Below the pieces are notes generated by a model, which was not told the origin of the DNA, made no database searches, and saw only the letters and a program-made list of their open reading frames with translations. A stretch of DNA of 64,000 nucleotides from Ostrinia nubilalis (Eukaryota > Arthropoda > Insecta > Lepidoptera > Crambidae): positions 3,140,001 through 3,204,000 of the forward strand of contig NC_087119.1 in the NCBI RefSeq assembly GCF_963855985.1, written 5' to 3'. Both the position numbers and the translations under genes were made by a program. Below are positions 1 to 10,375 of this stretch, piece by piece (position 1 is the first letter of the stretch; every line of letters begins with the position of its first letter).

Positions 1-197
1 CGAGCCCGCTGCGAGCTGCTCGCGCGTGGTTCGCAGGGAGATCGCAGCGACCCGCCGAGTGGCGGTATCACTGCGAGCACAAAGGCGGCTCGCAGTAGGA
101 TCCAGGAGCTCGCAGCCAGATACGCGATGACCGTGGACGAGCCGTACTCACTTGAAGGTTGGTTACGGTACATGCTACGTTACGTGCTACATGGCAG
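1..197 (+). CDS. possible 3' part of a coding exon, cut by the window edge
   Basis: From base 1 the first frame stays open for 65 codons and ends at CAG|GTGAGT (donor after base 197), a near-perfect splice donor. The stretch is clearly richer in G+C than the AT-rich DNA that follows, and repeats TCGCAG/GCGAGC words. The predicted peptide is arginine- and alanine-rich, includes a segment reading LAARYAMTVDEPYSLEGW, and matches no family I recognise. A second frame is also open to about base 150, so openness alone is weak evidence. It could be the end of an exon of a neighbouring gene, a 5' untranslated exon, or chance. The left part is outside the window. Confidence 0.22.
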
Positions 198-325
198 GTG
201 AGTACCCTGCCTTACGTCGCGTTGGCTCTTGAAAACCGTTGATACCATAACCCTCCCATGTCTTTACTCTTTACCCGCCCGTCTTTCGACTGTATCTTTT
301 TCAAAAGGAAGGGCGCCGTGACAAA

Positions 326-433
326 CGCCCGTATTCACAAACATTACTATGAGGTCTCACAGTGAGCTCTATTTAACGCTGTGCATTCGATTTGCTGCTT
401 CACTTAAGCAAGCATCGTTTGTGAATACAGGCG
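326..433. mobile_element. short inverted-repeat MITE, family with GTATTCACAAAC ends
   Basis: Starts CGCCCGTATTCACAAAC and ends GTTTGTGAATACAGGCG, about 108 bp, non-coding. A second copy at 21594-21729 lies in the opposite orientation: its left end carries the GATGCTTGCTTAAG block that here is next to the right end. The short reading frames across it on the minus strand are not genes. Confidence 0.7.
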
Positions 434-486
434 AAAATACTTCTGTAAGTGCGCCGCGGGATGAAAAAGATTGGGAACCAAAAGGG

Positions 487-579
487 ACCTTCATTGGTTG
501 GGTTTTTATGGCGGTCAAGCTGTAGATCCTGGCTACACCGGAGTCGCAGTGGTGGAAACGAGAGGTGGGAATAGTCCCG
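487..579. repeat. 93-bp interspersed repeat, copy 1
   Basis: From ACCTTCATTGGTTGGG to GAATAGTCCCG this segment matches 26503-26595 base for base apart from a few substitutions. The flanks do not match, so it is an interspersed repeat fragment of unknown family. Confidence 0.65.
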
Positions 580-1060
580 AACCGAAAGGGAGCGAAGTGC
601 GTCTCCAAAGCGCTCTACCATTTCGTGGCTGCGTGTACCGCGCGCCGCTCCACCGCCAACTTTTGTTCCCTTTGTGACGGGCTCACGTTATTATTAAAAA
701 CAATAAATCGCCGAGGGCACCACCTACCACTATTGCTTCGCTTTCACTTCGCACCCCCTCACCCCCAACCCCCCAAGCACCCCGTATAATTACTGAAGTG
801 AACGTGCGGCCTTATTTGAAAATTGCTGCTCAATTGTTGATTAGTTTTAGAATTTTTAATCCGATAAATACTATATTGGTCGTTTAGAGCCTAGGCTGTG
901 AAAGGCGTTCTAATAACTTAACGAGAAGGCTTCGAAAGTGTACTGTCCGCGGTAGGTGTTTTGTAATGAAGAAACGATCGCCATAGGCTGAGTTCACACG
1001 GAATTAAGACCTTTTTTCTGTGTTGGTAAAGTGATGATTACTATCCTACTAACTAGCAAG

Positions 1061-1254
1061 GTTCTGGAATGGAGGCCGCGTACCGGAAACCGCAGCGTGG
1101 GACGTCCACCTACAAGGTGGACCGATGACATCGTAAAGGTAGCAGGGAAGCGCTGGACGCAGGCCGCTACCAATTGATCAACGTGGAAAACATTAGGGGA
1201 GGCCTATGTTCAGCAGTGGACGTCCTATGGCTGAAATGATGATGATGATGATGA
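1061..1254 (+). pseudogene. 5'-truncated RTE-clade LINE, 3' end (ATG-tail type)
   Basis: Encodes the decayed C-terminus of an RTE reverse-transcriptase protein: a TRWTDDIVKVAG-like motif, then a QQWTSYG terminus. The stop codon is followed directly by a (ATG)n microsatellite tail at 1235-1254. One in-frame stop interrupts the WMQAATNRAMWKSLGEAY block seen in better copies. Only the last ~190 bp are present, the usual result of 5'-truncated LINE insertion. Confidence 0.8.
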
Positions 1255-1255
1255 A

Positions 1256-1448
1256 TCCTACTAATATCCTACTAATATTATAAATGCGAAAGTTTGGATG
1301 TCTGGATGTTTGTTACTCTTTCACGCAAAAAGTACAGAACGGATTTTGTTGAAACTTTACAGTATTATTGTTTGTAACCCAGTTTAACATATAGGCTATA
1401 ATTTATGCCGATCTGTGACACAATTTCACGCGGGCAAAAGGTAGTTTG
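1256..1448 (-). repeat. lepidopteran interspersed repeat ending in TTTATAATATTAGTAGGAT, minus copy
   Basis: On the minus strand it reads from the CCCGCG-rich head to the GTTTTTGCGTGAAAGAGTAA block and the TTATAATATTAGTAGGAT end. It abuts the (ATG)n tail of the RTE fragment at 1061-1254. Other copies are at 5103-5330, 27154-28288 and 30077-30331. Non-coding; the family is recognisable but I cannot name it securely. Confidence 0.7.
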
Positions 1449-1924
1449 ACTTATAAAACCAAGCAAGTCTCCGTAGGACCATTGCAATTGTACTTAGGTA
1501 AAATAGCAATGCTATTACTTAGTTTACTGACATGCCGGTCTTGGTGCGACTTCCCAAGCTTCTCGGTATCTTATCTACAATTATATTAGAAAGTAGTAAA
1601 CAGGTCTCTATACATAAATGCATACTGTCCATTAGTATCCATGTGTATTCCTTCTAGAGATTGGTCACACCTTTATTTATTTGTTACCTGTCTGTCATCA
1701 TTTTTGCAAAGGAGGAAATATTTTTTTTTCTCTTTTCACAATGGTGTCAATCAACTTAGAGTTACGTAGCTATTTCAGATGTTTCTGTGACGGTGGCTAG
1801 TAAGTTGTCTAGTCAATGACTAGAATGAAAATATCTTTGTCAAATCTAAAGCTTTTATTATTGACCAGTTGCCCACCCCTGGCCTACGTCTCTACAAGTT
1901 GAACATTATAAATAACTTGAAAAA

Positions 1925-2005
1925 ATCGAACTGCCTAAGGCGGGAATTGAACCCACGACCGTCCGCTTGCCGGGCGACTGCTCTTTCAACTGAGCTACTT
2001 GCTAC
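1925..2005 (-). repeat. tRNA-like sequence, probably a SINE head or tRNA pseudogene
   Basis: On the minus strand it has GTAGCTCAGTTG, resembling an A box/D arm, and GGTCGTGGGTTCAATTCCC, resembling a B box/T arm, at tRNA-like spacing. The base following the T arm cannot pair with the expected 5' acceptor strand, so a working tRNA is unlikely. Confidence 0.5.
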
Positions 2006-2049
2006 TTGGACACTGGATGAACCCGTCGAAATTTTCAAGTGTATTTAAT

Positions 2050-3350
2050 ACGCTGTTACGGCCAGCCTTTGTTTCATCAATGTTGGGTATGACTACCCTT
2101 TTTACAATTGTTGTAATAACACGTTGTACACAAGTACACAACACATTATCATGTCACTGTAACTAAGTGCGTAATAGCGTTGTAATAGAGTTAAAATAAA
2201 TAGATGAAAAGTGAAATCTTGTATGCAGCACCTGCGTTAAAATAAGAGTAAAACTGCAAGCAGATTGCAAGTGTGCGAGCTCGAGCCCGGCCCTACTAAT
2301 AACCAATCACCATATTAACACCATGGGACGGCTCCTCATGGACTGGGATAGGCCCGGCGCAAACGTGGGCACTTTAATTATATTAGAATCTAGCGTTTAG
2401 GTGCGTCTTCACTCTTGTGTACCAGCCTTAAAACAAACAGTCGATTTCTTTATTTGTGCTCACTTCCACCATTACACAAAGCCAGCGGTCGCGGATTCGA
2501 ATTCCTGGGCAAGTGTTTGTGTGTGCAGGCATTTGGGCTCGGTTGAATTAACTGCACCTAGCTTTGATGACTAGTGAATCGAAGTTCGCGCAGACATATC
2601 TTTTTTGATTGACTGGCTGGCGCGGTTCTCAGCTATTGGACATGCCTGAGGTGAAACACGCCTGTATTAAGGCTGCACTTTTGTCCATAAAAGAGTTTTT
2701 ACCCTATCAGTCTTTGTTAGTTGGACTTACAAAGTTAACTTTGTAATTCACAAGTGTTTATGCTTCTGACCCCATCTCTGTCGCTTCGCTAGGCGTTCGA
2801 TTGTGCTTTAACTTTTGAGATATCCAATTTTCAGAGAACTACAGAGGCGGATTTTTGAAGCATTCGAATTCCAATTCGCATACCAATTCGTAGCAATCGT
2901 ATAGTTCCGAGTACGGATTGTGTATTTTTGTATGCTTTTGTATATTTACCTATGTGAAACGGGAATAGATTGCTTTTAAAAAACGTGTCCACATAAATAC
3001 CCTAAGTTGGAAAAACATTTTTAGTCTAGTTTGAAGGGAAGTCCTGTTCAACGCCTACAGGCCACGCTACCGTTCGCATAAAAGTTCTCGTATGCAGGCG
3101 GCCTTAATTTCCTTAATTAAGTAAATAACTTATTGACGGGATTTAATCAAAAAACCCCCACAAAAATCCACCCGATGGCACAAGAACGGTGGAGTAATTA
3201 CCGGGGGCCTATTGAGTCCTGACTCAAGAGGGATCTCAAGAGAGATCGACTCCCGAATCCCAAGTCAGTCTTGTTAGTGACAAGCGAGTGATTTTCATGA
3301 TATTTCATGACCACTTAAGTATATTGCGCGCGCGGTGAAGGCAACTTGTT
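2050..3350. other. non-coding stretch without identified repeat
   Basis: No reading frame of note and no inverted-repeat element seen. Short B-box-like words (for example near 2490 and, beyond the stretch, near 3530) may be old SINE remnants, too decayed to delimit. Confidence 0.5.
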
Positions 3351-3354
3351 GCAG

Positions 3355-3476
3355 TGAAAATAACATGTAAAAAAATGGCTGTGACATACGGACGGACAGA
3401 CGGACGGACGGACAGACAGACATGACGAATCTATAAGGGTTCCGTTTTTTGCCATTTGGCTACGGAACCCTAAAAA
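3355..3476 (+). repeat. 3' fragment of the GGTTCCGT...ACGGAACCCT repeat
   Basis: Contains GTGACATACGGACGGACAG, a (GACG)n/(GACA)n run at about 3386-3422, CATGACGAATCTATAAGGG and the terminal TACGGAACCCTAAAAAT. A nearly full-length copy is at 10376-11041. Confidence 0.8.
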
Positions 3477-3479
3477 TAG

Positions 3480-4620
3480 CAATCAAACTCTACTGTGGTC
3501 CAGTGACAGTCTTCGAGGGTTTTGGTTCAATTCCCAGTTGCAGCACGTAATTTATACCTACTTTGTGTTTGTTTAAGACATAGCACGGTTTTATTGTAAA
3601 CCTGATTATCCGAAAGAGAAATAAGATATTATGCTGCTGCTACGGCGGGCACTTTATGCCTGCAGTCCGAATGACCTGGTCAGGTTGACGACATTGAGCT
3701 GATATCTACCCTCAAATGGCTTTTTTCAAAACCCCATTTTAATGCGATATATTTTGCATGTACTGAGATCACAGAAACTAAGGGAGATGTGACAGCAATA
3801 TGCCCAAAAACAGAACACATTGCTCGTGACAGCAATGATGACAGCAGCGACATCATAATGTCAACAGTTTACATTGCTGGCGTAGTACTAAAGATTATTC
3901 GAACGTTGAGTACTGATACCGCAGTGGATAATGAGCACATATTTTGATTACTTTGTGTGTGTGTGAATTTCTAATGCGACACTGCGTTTCGAACTCAGCG
4001 CATTAGTTGGCACATCTCTATATATCTATGACTGAGATATAACTTGACCCCTTCACTAGATGCAGTTACATGTAAATGAGGTGTCTTGGATTATTGGAAA
4101 GGATTTTCACTCATGCGAAGTCACGGGTAGAGCTAATAGCGGGTAATATAAACCAATTGGCTCACTAATCACAAATCAATTAGGTTGCATTTCTTTTACC
4201 GCGTTTTCCTTTGACGTCCAGCGTTAGTATAATTATCGCCTTCTATTTCTGCTACTTCAATGCAAATAAGCTCTATTAATTTACGTGCATTTTACCTTTG
4301 GTTATTGAAATTAATTTCTCCAAAGGTGATTATGGTCTAAAGGCTATGCGCAACTGAATTTTCGAATTCTGAAATGTCAAGAAAACTGGTACAGTCTTAT
4401 CTTTTCTTTATAATAATGTCCTACGATATTTTACACAGCAACATATACAAAATAATAATATTTTTGTTTTCCTTTTCTTTCTTCTTCTGTGCTTTTTCCC
4501 ATTTAATTTGGGGTCATTTTAATTTTATTGTGTCATGTGGAAATCGAACCTGCGATCTCTGGTACCTGTGAGCTCTCAACTAAGTACTACGCCAAATAGA
4601 TTGTCAACCTCGTTAAAATC
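3480..4620. other. non-coding stretch with a weak tRNA-like relic
   Basis: No gene seen. Bases 4536-4605 read on the minus strand carry a loose tRNA-like B-box word next to a CTCAACTAAGTACTACGCC segment, compatible with a decayed SINE. Confidence 0.45.
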
Positions 4621-4625
4621 TAAAA

Positions 4626-4832
4626 ATATATATAACTCAAAGGTGACTGACTGACTGAAGGACATAGTGATCTATCAACGCACAGCCCAAACCACTGGAC
4701 GGATCGGGCTGAAATTTGGCATGCAGGTAGAAGTTATGATGTAGGCGTCCGCTAAGAAAGGATTTTACGAAACTCCACCCCTAAGGGGGTAAAATGGGAT
4801 CCACGCGTACGAAGTCGCGGGCGGCCGCTACT
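4626..4832 (-). repeat. GCGGCCGCCCGCGACTTCG-type interspersed repeat, minus copy
   Basis: Read on the minus strand it starts AGCGGCCGCCCGCGACTTCG, passes GGATCCCATTTTACC and CCGTCCAGTGGTTTGGG, and ends in a (CAGT)n block and ACCTTTGAGTTATATATAT. Further copies: 7096-7735, 11241-11456, 37143-37258, 39065-39272, 41167-41264, 42575-42786. Non-coding. Confidence 0.85.
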
Positions 4833-5102
4833 TAGTTAGTCCATAAAGAAAAACAATAAAAATGTTTCATTTTATTGTGTTGTTAGTACTTAGCAGAAAC
4901 CAACGGTTCGCGCAAAACGGGATTCTCATAAAGGCAATTAACATGAAAAGAACTAATCATTCCATTGTATATTATATGACGACTGGAAAAAATTACAGGC
5001 CCATCGTTCGTAATGGACGAGTGTGTGTAATTATATTGTGCCAATTATACGTGTGGTGTGGGTTCGAATACAGTCGAGGGCAGCGGCGACATCTTTATTT
5101 TG

Positions 5103-5330
5103 TACTAGCTTTCCGCCCGCGGCTTCGCCCGCGTGGAATTTTGTCTGTCACAGAAAAACTTTATCGCGCGCGTCCCTGTTTCAAAAACCGGGATAAAAAC
5201 TATCCTATGTTCTTTCCCGGGACTCTATCTCTATGCCTTTCATCAAAATCGGTTCAGTGCTATAGGCGTGAAAGCGAGACAGACAGACAGACAGAGTTAC
5301 TTTCGCATTTATAATACTAGTATAGATGAT
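5103..5330 (+). repeat. lepidopteran interspersed repeat, full-length-like copy
   Basis: Begins TACTAGCTTTCCGCCCGCGG, contains CATCAAAATCGGTTCAG, a GACAGACAGACAGACAGA run at 5278-5294 and ends TTTCGCATTTATAATACTAG. A 150-codon open frame spanning 4862-5314 runs through it and is a by-product, not a gene. Confidence 0.75.
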
Positions 5331-5456
5331 AGCTGTCAACGTCGAGTTAGTGTTTAATTTGTAATGAACGAGGTGAGTGCATTGGGACGTACTCGTATAC
5401 GGGGCTAAAAAATAATAAAAATCTGAACTACTTTTGCGACTGAATGTTTCAAAAAT

Positions 5457-5515
5457 TGGCCAAGTGCGTGTCGTGTCACGCGCAGTGTAGGGTTCCGTAG
5501 TTGTCCGTCGTTACC
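5457..5515 (+). repeat. 5' fragment of the GGCCAAGTGCG...GGTTCCGTA repeat
   Basis: TTGGCCAAGTGCGTGTCGTG and AGGGTTCCGTAG match the left end of the element at 10376-11041; the rest of the element is missing. Confidence 0.7.
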
Positions 5516-5519
5516 ACAA

Positions 5520-6265
5520 TATATTTCAGAAGCAATCAATCACTTCATCTAAAGTAACTTTCCATATTATTATTTTCTTCTAAGGAATTTTTAATGGTTA
5601 AGATAAAAGTTTTTTTTATTGAAATAGCAATTAATTATGTACTATTTGTTGAGTGTCTGTGTAATGCTTGTTAAGTTAATATTTCTTATTAACTTAGTTA
5701 ACATGAAATTCGGTTTGCGAACGAATTTTCCAGTACTTATAGGTGGACTGCAAGTAGAGATAGTGAGTGAGTACAAGTCGCATAAGTGGACAAAAAACTG
5801 TTGATTTAAAATTGTATCATATTAAATTCTAAACAGATTTTAGTGTACGTTTTTCCTTGCGAAAATTTTATTGTATAGACTGGGTTATTATGTATTGTTG
5901 GTTAATTTCCTTACTTAGTTTATTAGGTAAATGTTAGAAATCAAATCTTTGTAGGATAAGTAAGTATCCACCTGTATATGACGTATAATATGGACACCAA
6001 AGACCGTTGTAGAAATGCACAATTAATTATTAAATAGACAGAGGTAATTAAATTATTTCAATGTAAGTACGCATTCGTTAATTGATATAGAAAATACCTC
6101 TAATTACAACGTCAAGTACGGAGACACTAGTTCATTATCATGTCATAATACAAAGTTCAACCGGTATGCAACTGAGTAAGGGATGGTTTTCTAATTTATA
6201 CCATTATTGTACAGTCGGCGTCAAATTGTTCGTGACACCCTAAGGCCCGCCATCAGTTAGTCAGT
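5520..6265. other. AT-rich non-coding stretch
   Basis: No gene, inverted repeat or known repeat end seen. Confidence 0.5.
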
Positions 6266-6270
6266 GATCA

Positions 6271-6610
6271 ACATACGCGGACCGCTCTTGTAGTCAAGAG
6301 TCAACAGCTTGAAGCTGCCAGTGTAGTTGGTATTAACTGCTCAACAAATCACAGGCGCGCGCGCCGTGGATTGAAGAAAGTGGGCGGAGGTAACTTCGCG
6401 AGAGCTGTCGACAGCTCGAGCATTCAGTGTATGGCTGATGACTGCTTGACCGCACGATGAAAATTCACCGTGCTGTCGACCGCCCGAATCAGTTGCAACT
6501 GCTCGAGCGGTTCTTGTATGTGCAATGTGCATCCATAGAACTCTGCAGTTCACTGTGCAGTCGCAGCTTGAAGCTGTCGACCCTGACTGCTTCAAGCGGT
6601 CCGTGTATTG
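6271..6610. mobile_element. imperfect foldback element, about 340 bp
   Basis: Left arm 6271-6318 (ATACGCGGACCGCT to AACAGCTTGAAGCTGC) pairs with right arm 6563-6610 (GCAGCTTGAAGCTGTC to AGCGGTCCGTGTATTG). The interior holds further inverted words (GTCGACAGCTCGAGC, CTGCTCGAGCGGTTC). No target duplication could be fixed. The minus-strand frame at 6341-6595 is a by-product. Confidence 0.6.
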
Positions 6611-6628
6611 CCGGCCTAAGTAGGCAAT

Positions 6629-6716
6629 AACTTGAAGAACACAATCTTATTCCAATTGTAAACAAACACGTAAAACACGTCTTTGTTACGATTGGAATAA
6701 GGTAGTGTTATCAACT
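6629..6716. repeat. compact hairpin, about 88 nt
   Basis: Two ~42-nt arms separated by a loop of about 5 bases. The arm core ATCTTATTCCAATTGTA faces TACGATTGGAATAAGGT, and most positions pair. The geometry would suit a miRNA-type precursor or a very small palindromic transposon; the sequence does not decide between them. Confidence 0.6.
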
Positions 6717-6872
6717 TTTTGGCTACTTTGGATGACACGAACTATTTGTCGCTGACTGTACGTGGTAGCCGAGGCATGGGTCACCTACTATTACGTCCTT
6801 TGGCATTGTTACCAGGGGTTATACAGTCTGTTAGTACTTTAGGCTTTTAATAAAAAGTTTTTACCATAATTA

Positions 6873-7012
6873 TAATCCGGGCCTTTTCAAGGCGAAAGTG
6901 AATAGGCGAGACCTACTTACAGGGCAGATATGTACCATCCTAAATTGCATCTCACTTAACATCAGGTGCAATTGCGGTCAAATGCCTGCCTTGTATTGCT
7001 AAGAAAATATTT
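6873..7012 (+). repeat. SINE-like repeat (TTTTCAAGGCGAAAGTGAATAG family)
   Basis: Starts CGGGCCTTTTCAAGGCG, contains GCATCTCACTTAACATCAGG and GGTCAAATGCCTGCCTTG and fades into an A-rich tail. Other copies: 14024-14076 plus 14817-14870 (split by an insertion), 41860-41945 (minus) and 55378-55432. Confidence 0.75.
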
Positions 7013-7095
7013 AAAACCAATTACTTAGCAGAATAATAAGTAAAAGTTTTGTCTAAAGTAGGTAGCCGTAACTACAATTTTAAATTATAATTATT

Positions 7096-7581
7096 ACTAG
7101 CGGCCGCCCGCGACTTCGTACGCGTGGATCCCGTTTTACCCTCTTCATCTATCTTACGCGGTTTAGATTTTTTCATACAAATGTTTTTTCCCGCTAACTC
7201 CCGTTCCCGTGAGAATTTTGCAATATCCTGTTGTAACTAAGCTTTAAATTTACTAAGGTACCTGCATGCCAAATTTCAAGCGTCTATCTTACGTTGCTTA
7301 GATTTTTTCATACAAATGTTTTTTCTCGCTAATTCCCGTTCCCGTAGGAATTTTGCAATATCCTGTTATAACTAAGCTTTAAGTTTACTAAGGTACCTGC
7401 TTGCCAAATTTCAAGCGTCTAACTTAAGCGGTTTAGATTTTTCATACAAAAGGATTTTCCCGCTAATGCCCGTTCCCGTGGGAATTCCTAAGTATCCTAT
7501 AACCTGCCCAGGAGTATGAAAAATAATTGTACCAAGTTTCGTTAAAATCCGTCGAGTAGTTTTTGTTTCTATAAGGAACAT

Positions 7582-7618
<37 letters not shown>

Positions 7619-7735
7619 AAATTTACTGATTGCATTTTTGGCATCAGTATCGATCACTTATCACCCCCTGATAGTTATTTTGAAAATATATTTCATGTAC
7701 AGAATTGACCTCTCTACAGATTTATTATAAGTATA
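7096..7735 (+). repeat. expanded GCGGCCGC-type repeat with internal tandem units
   Basis: The head AGCGGCCGCCCGCGACTTCG is followed by tandem units of exactly 135 bp starting at 7148, 7283 and 7418; the third diverges after about 80 bp. A (CAGA)n run at 7581-7616 and the tail ending TTTATTATAAGTATAGAT follow. Minus-strand frames through the CAGA run are low-complexity artefacts. Confidence 0.8.
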
Positions 7736-7744
7736 GATTATATT

Positions 7745-8567
7745 TCATGGTGAGACATGTTAGTTGCACTGAACTTAAATTTTAAAGTATTAAGGTTCCC
7801 TAAACATTTAACTTAATTTTTAATTTAAATAATTTGCAACTAAGAAGAAAAAGAGTTATCAAATTACCTACCTTTCATTCAATAAAATTAACGCTTACTT
7901 AGTTTCAGTCCAGAGATTTCCTCCTATAATATGCAAACTTCACTTACCATTTTTCAATCGCGTCCACCTACATTCGTTAGCTAAATTTAACTAGAGATTA
8001 AACTAATTACTACACGAACTTAAAATACAGTGTACAGGGTGGTTCTTGTAAGGTGTCAAGCCGAAGGCAGGTGATAGGTGAGGATTAGACCTCGATTTCA
8101 CCCCTATGTATGTTCTACGATTTTTCGTAGTTTAGAAGTTATCGTTAATTTTATTTTTTCAAATTTTATGACTTAGTAGGCTTTAAATTTTTTTATCTCT
8201 TTTTTGGGTTGACTTTTCTCAGATTTCTTTTTTTTGCTAATTAGACGTTATAGAGGGTGGCCTTTAAATGGAGTGACACGGTAAAGCGGATAGAAAACAG
8301 GTAAACCACAAAGTCCAGAAATTTCGACGTTATAAGGAGTGTGTCGTTATTCGTGTAACGTTAAAGAGTTCCTATAGTTGCAAAATTGTAAAATAAAGTG
8401 TGCAGCGAGCGCATTTCGCGCGTGCATGCCCATTGTCGTCGTTTAAACATTAGTTAGCGATAATGCGGCCGGTAATTAAAGTTAACGCGTAGTTACGGCC
8501 CGCCGGATTATAATTTCTATTTAGTTCATCCCCGCCATGCTTAGCGGTAGGGTTGGCAGATAATAAT
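7745..8567. other. non-coding stretch with a possible transposon left end
   Basis: At about 8033 TGTACAGGGTGGTTC resembles the TA+CAGGGTG ends of mariner-type elements (compare 12625), but no matching right end was found. Confidence 0.35.
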
Positions 8568-8690
8568 AATGGCAATAAATAAATAAATAAATATCCTTGG
8601 ACATTTTACACTACGCTTCTAGTCCCAAACTAAGCAAAGCTTGTACTATGGGGACTAGACAACAGATATAAACATAATTAAATACTTTTT
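8568..8690 (+). repeat. LINE-tail-like repeat (AATAAATAAATAAATATC)
   Basis: Contains (AAAT)n, ATCCTTGGACATTTTACAC and AGTCCCAAACTAAGCAAAGC, a motif set I recognise from lepidopteran repeats. A truncated relative lies at 17070-17130. Confidence 0.65.
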
Positions 8691-8811
8691 TTGTTGTAAA
8701 TACATATCTATAAAATATAAGGCTATTGTAGTTAAGTTATAGGTTACAGGATTACTTTGGGTTGTTTGTTAGATGTAAAAATCGGCTCTAATCGCTGAAA
8801 GATTTAAATAT

Positions 8812-9420
8812 AGTTTTCCAAAATCACTAGCCCTAGCTGAAAGGCTATGAGTAGCCGTAGCGACATGACTCTCTGGACACTGAAAGTACCAATAACTTTA
8901 AATGAATCAATTGCTACTAAATTGTTGACAAAGGACAAAAAGCACAAGAAGAAGAAAACACTTTAATAGCAGAAAATATTTATTTATCGTTTTCCAAAAT
9001 CACCAGCCCTACTGAAAGGCTATCAGTACTCAGTAGCCGCGGCGAAGTGACTGTCGATCATTACGCCGCGTGAGTTACTACATTAGTTACCGACTACAGG
9101 CGCTAACTGCGCTAAGTGACGCGCTATGTCTGGACACTGGACACGGTGACGTAAATACCTCGGTGATCATTCGATGGACGTGACTCTCTGGACATTGAAA
9201 TTGTCATTTAAAAAATCAATTGATAGGTGACAATTTGAAAAGGTCAAAACACTGTAATTTTATTACTGAAATATTTATTTATCGTTTTCCAAAATCGCCA
9301 CGACCGCTGGAGACGTTGATGCAAACAGATGCAAATAGCTCTGTAACCAATCGATGAACGTCTCTCTGTAGGAACACTGAAATTACTATTAACTCTAAAT
9401 TATGAGAATGATCAGAAAGT
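8812..9420. repeat. three diverged tandem units
   Basis: The phrase TTTTCCAAAATCRCYAG/CC recurs at about 8815, 8990 and 9285, and CTCTCTGGACACTGAAA-like words follow each at about 8868, 9181 and 9357. Unit length varies because the middle unit carries about 110 extra bases (9054-9165). Non-coding, unknown family. Confidence 0.6.
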
Positions 9421-9577
9421 AACCACTTCTGAAAATATTGTTTAAACCTGACACATTCTCTATTTGCAAGCGCGCAGACAGAGTTCACTGGGTTTGTTGA
9501 GGCGCTTCTTCTGAGCACTTGCTCAATGATTGTCTCGCAGTGGTAGGATGAAAGAAATGTTGAGGATATTTATAGGT

Positions 9578-9786
9578 CATAGCAGACTTATTAACTCGGA
9601 AAGGGATCAACACCTTATCGCCTTTCGCGAGCTGTCATTGCCTTTCGCGCGCTGTCAACCGCGAGGCGAAGCGTTTATATTATGGTGCGGATAAGTGTGC
9701 GTTGCACTAAGGAGTTTCATACAAAGAATACTGACAGCCTTCAGTTGATACGGTTACGATCCCTTCGCGGGTTGATAAATGCGCTA
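9578..9786. mobile_element. partial copy of the foldback element at 60787-61085
   Basis: Shares CATAGCAGACTTATTAA, AAAGGGATCAACACC, GTGCGGATAAGTGTGCGT and TTGATACGGTTACGATCCC with the 60.8 kb copy but lacks that copy's complete left arm. Confidence 0.65.
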
Positions 9787-9799
9787 GGTTCTTATACCC

Positions 9800-10375
9800 G
9801 CCCGCCCTTTCTACCATATACAAGACGTAGTCATCATAGTAAATTTTATTCATTTACAAATTTTAAAACATCACGCCATTAACTAAATGCACCTTGTGAA
9901 ACCTAAATTGGCGAATGTAATAATGCAAGGTGTTCTTATTCCGCTCTACATTGTATCATAATGTTCTTAAACATTTTATAGGTAGGTACATACGTCGCCA
10001 TTTTAGTCCCAAATTACCTATTGCTTGTATATGGGTACAAAACAAAAACAACAAATAACACATACATATTCATAATAAAAATACCAACACAAACAGCTGT
10101 CCAAGCACAAAAATGTTGGTATGGTCAAGAAATCGAACCACTGCGTCAAACTCTCCTTCATATTAAATTTAATATCCTATCCTTAAAACTAATCACATCT
10201 CCAAACTTATGTGTCAATCGGATTAGTGCGAACTTCGCAAAACCTGTAAGTAGAAAGTTCAGGAACCTAAGTTACTTTAATTTGATTTAAGGCAGCTAGA
10301 AGTCAGCTAACGGGAAAAGCTTAGAACCATAACATTAGACTTACTTGTAACTTTAGATTCCAGGCACAATAGAAA
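9800..10375. other. AT-rich non-coding stretch
   Basis: An 89-codon open frame at 10021-10290 has no recognisable domain and begins with no convincing context; treated as chance. Confidence 0.4.

Noticed and set aside
1925..2005. tRNA gene on the minus strand
   Set aside because: A- and B-box-like words are present, but the acceptor arms do not pair; better explained as a tRNA-derived SINE or pseudogene.
4862..5314. 150-codon plus-strand open frame
   Set aside because: Its C-terminal third lies in a common interspersed repeat including the GACAGACA run; no domain; composition matches a chance frame.
7581..7616. Regular CAGA repeats as a CRISPR-like or regulatory array
   Set aside because: A 4-bp microsatellite inside a known repeat family; no spacers.
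8033..8460. Complete CAGGGTGG-type transposon
   Set aside because: Only a left-end-like word was found; no matching right end or TA-bounded unit.
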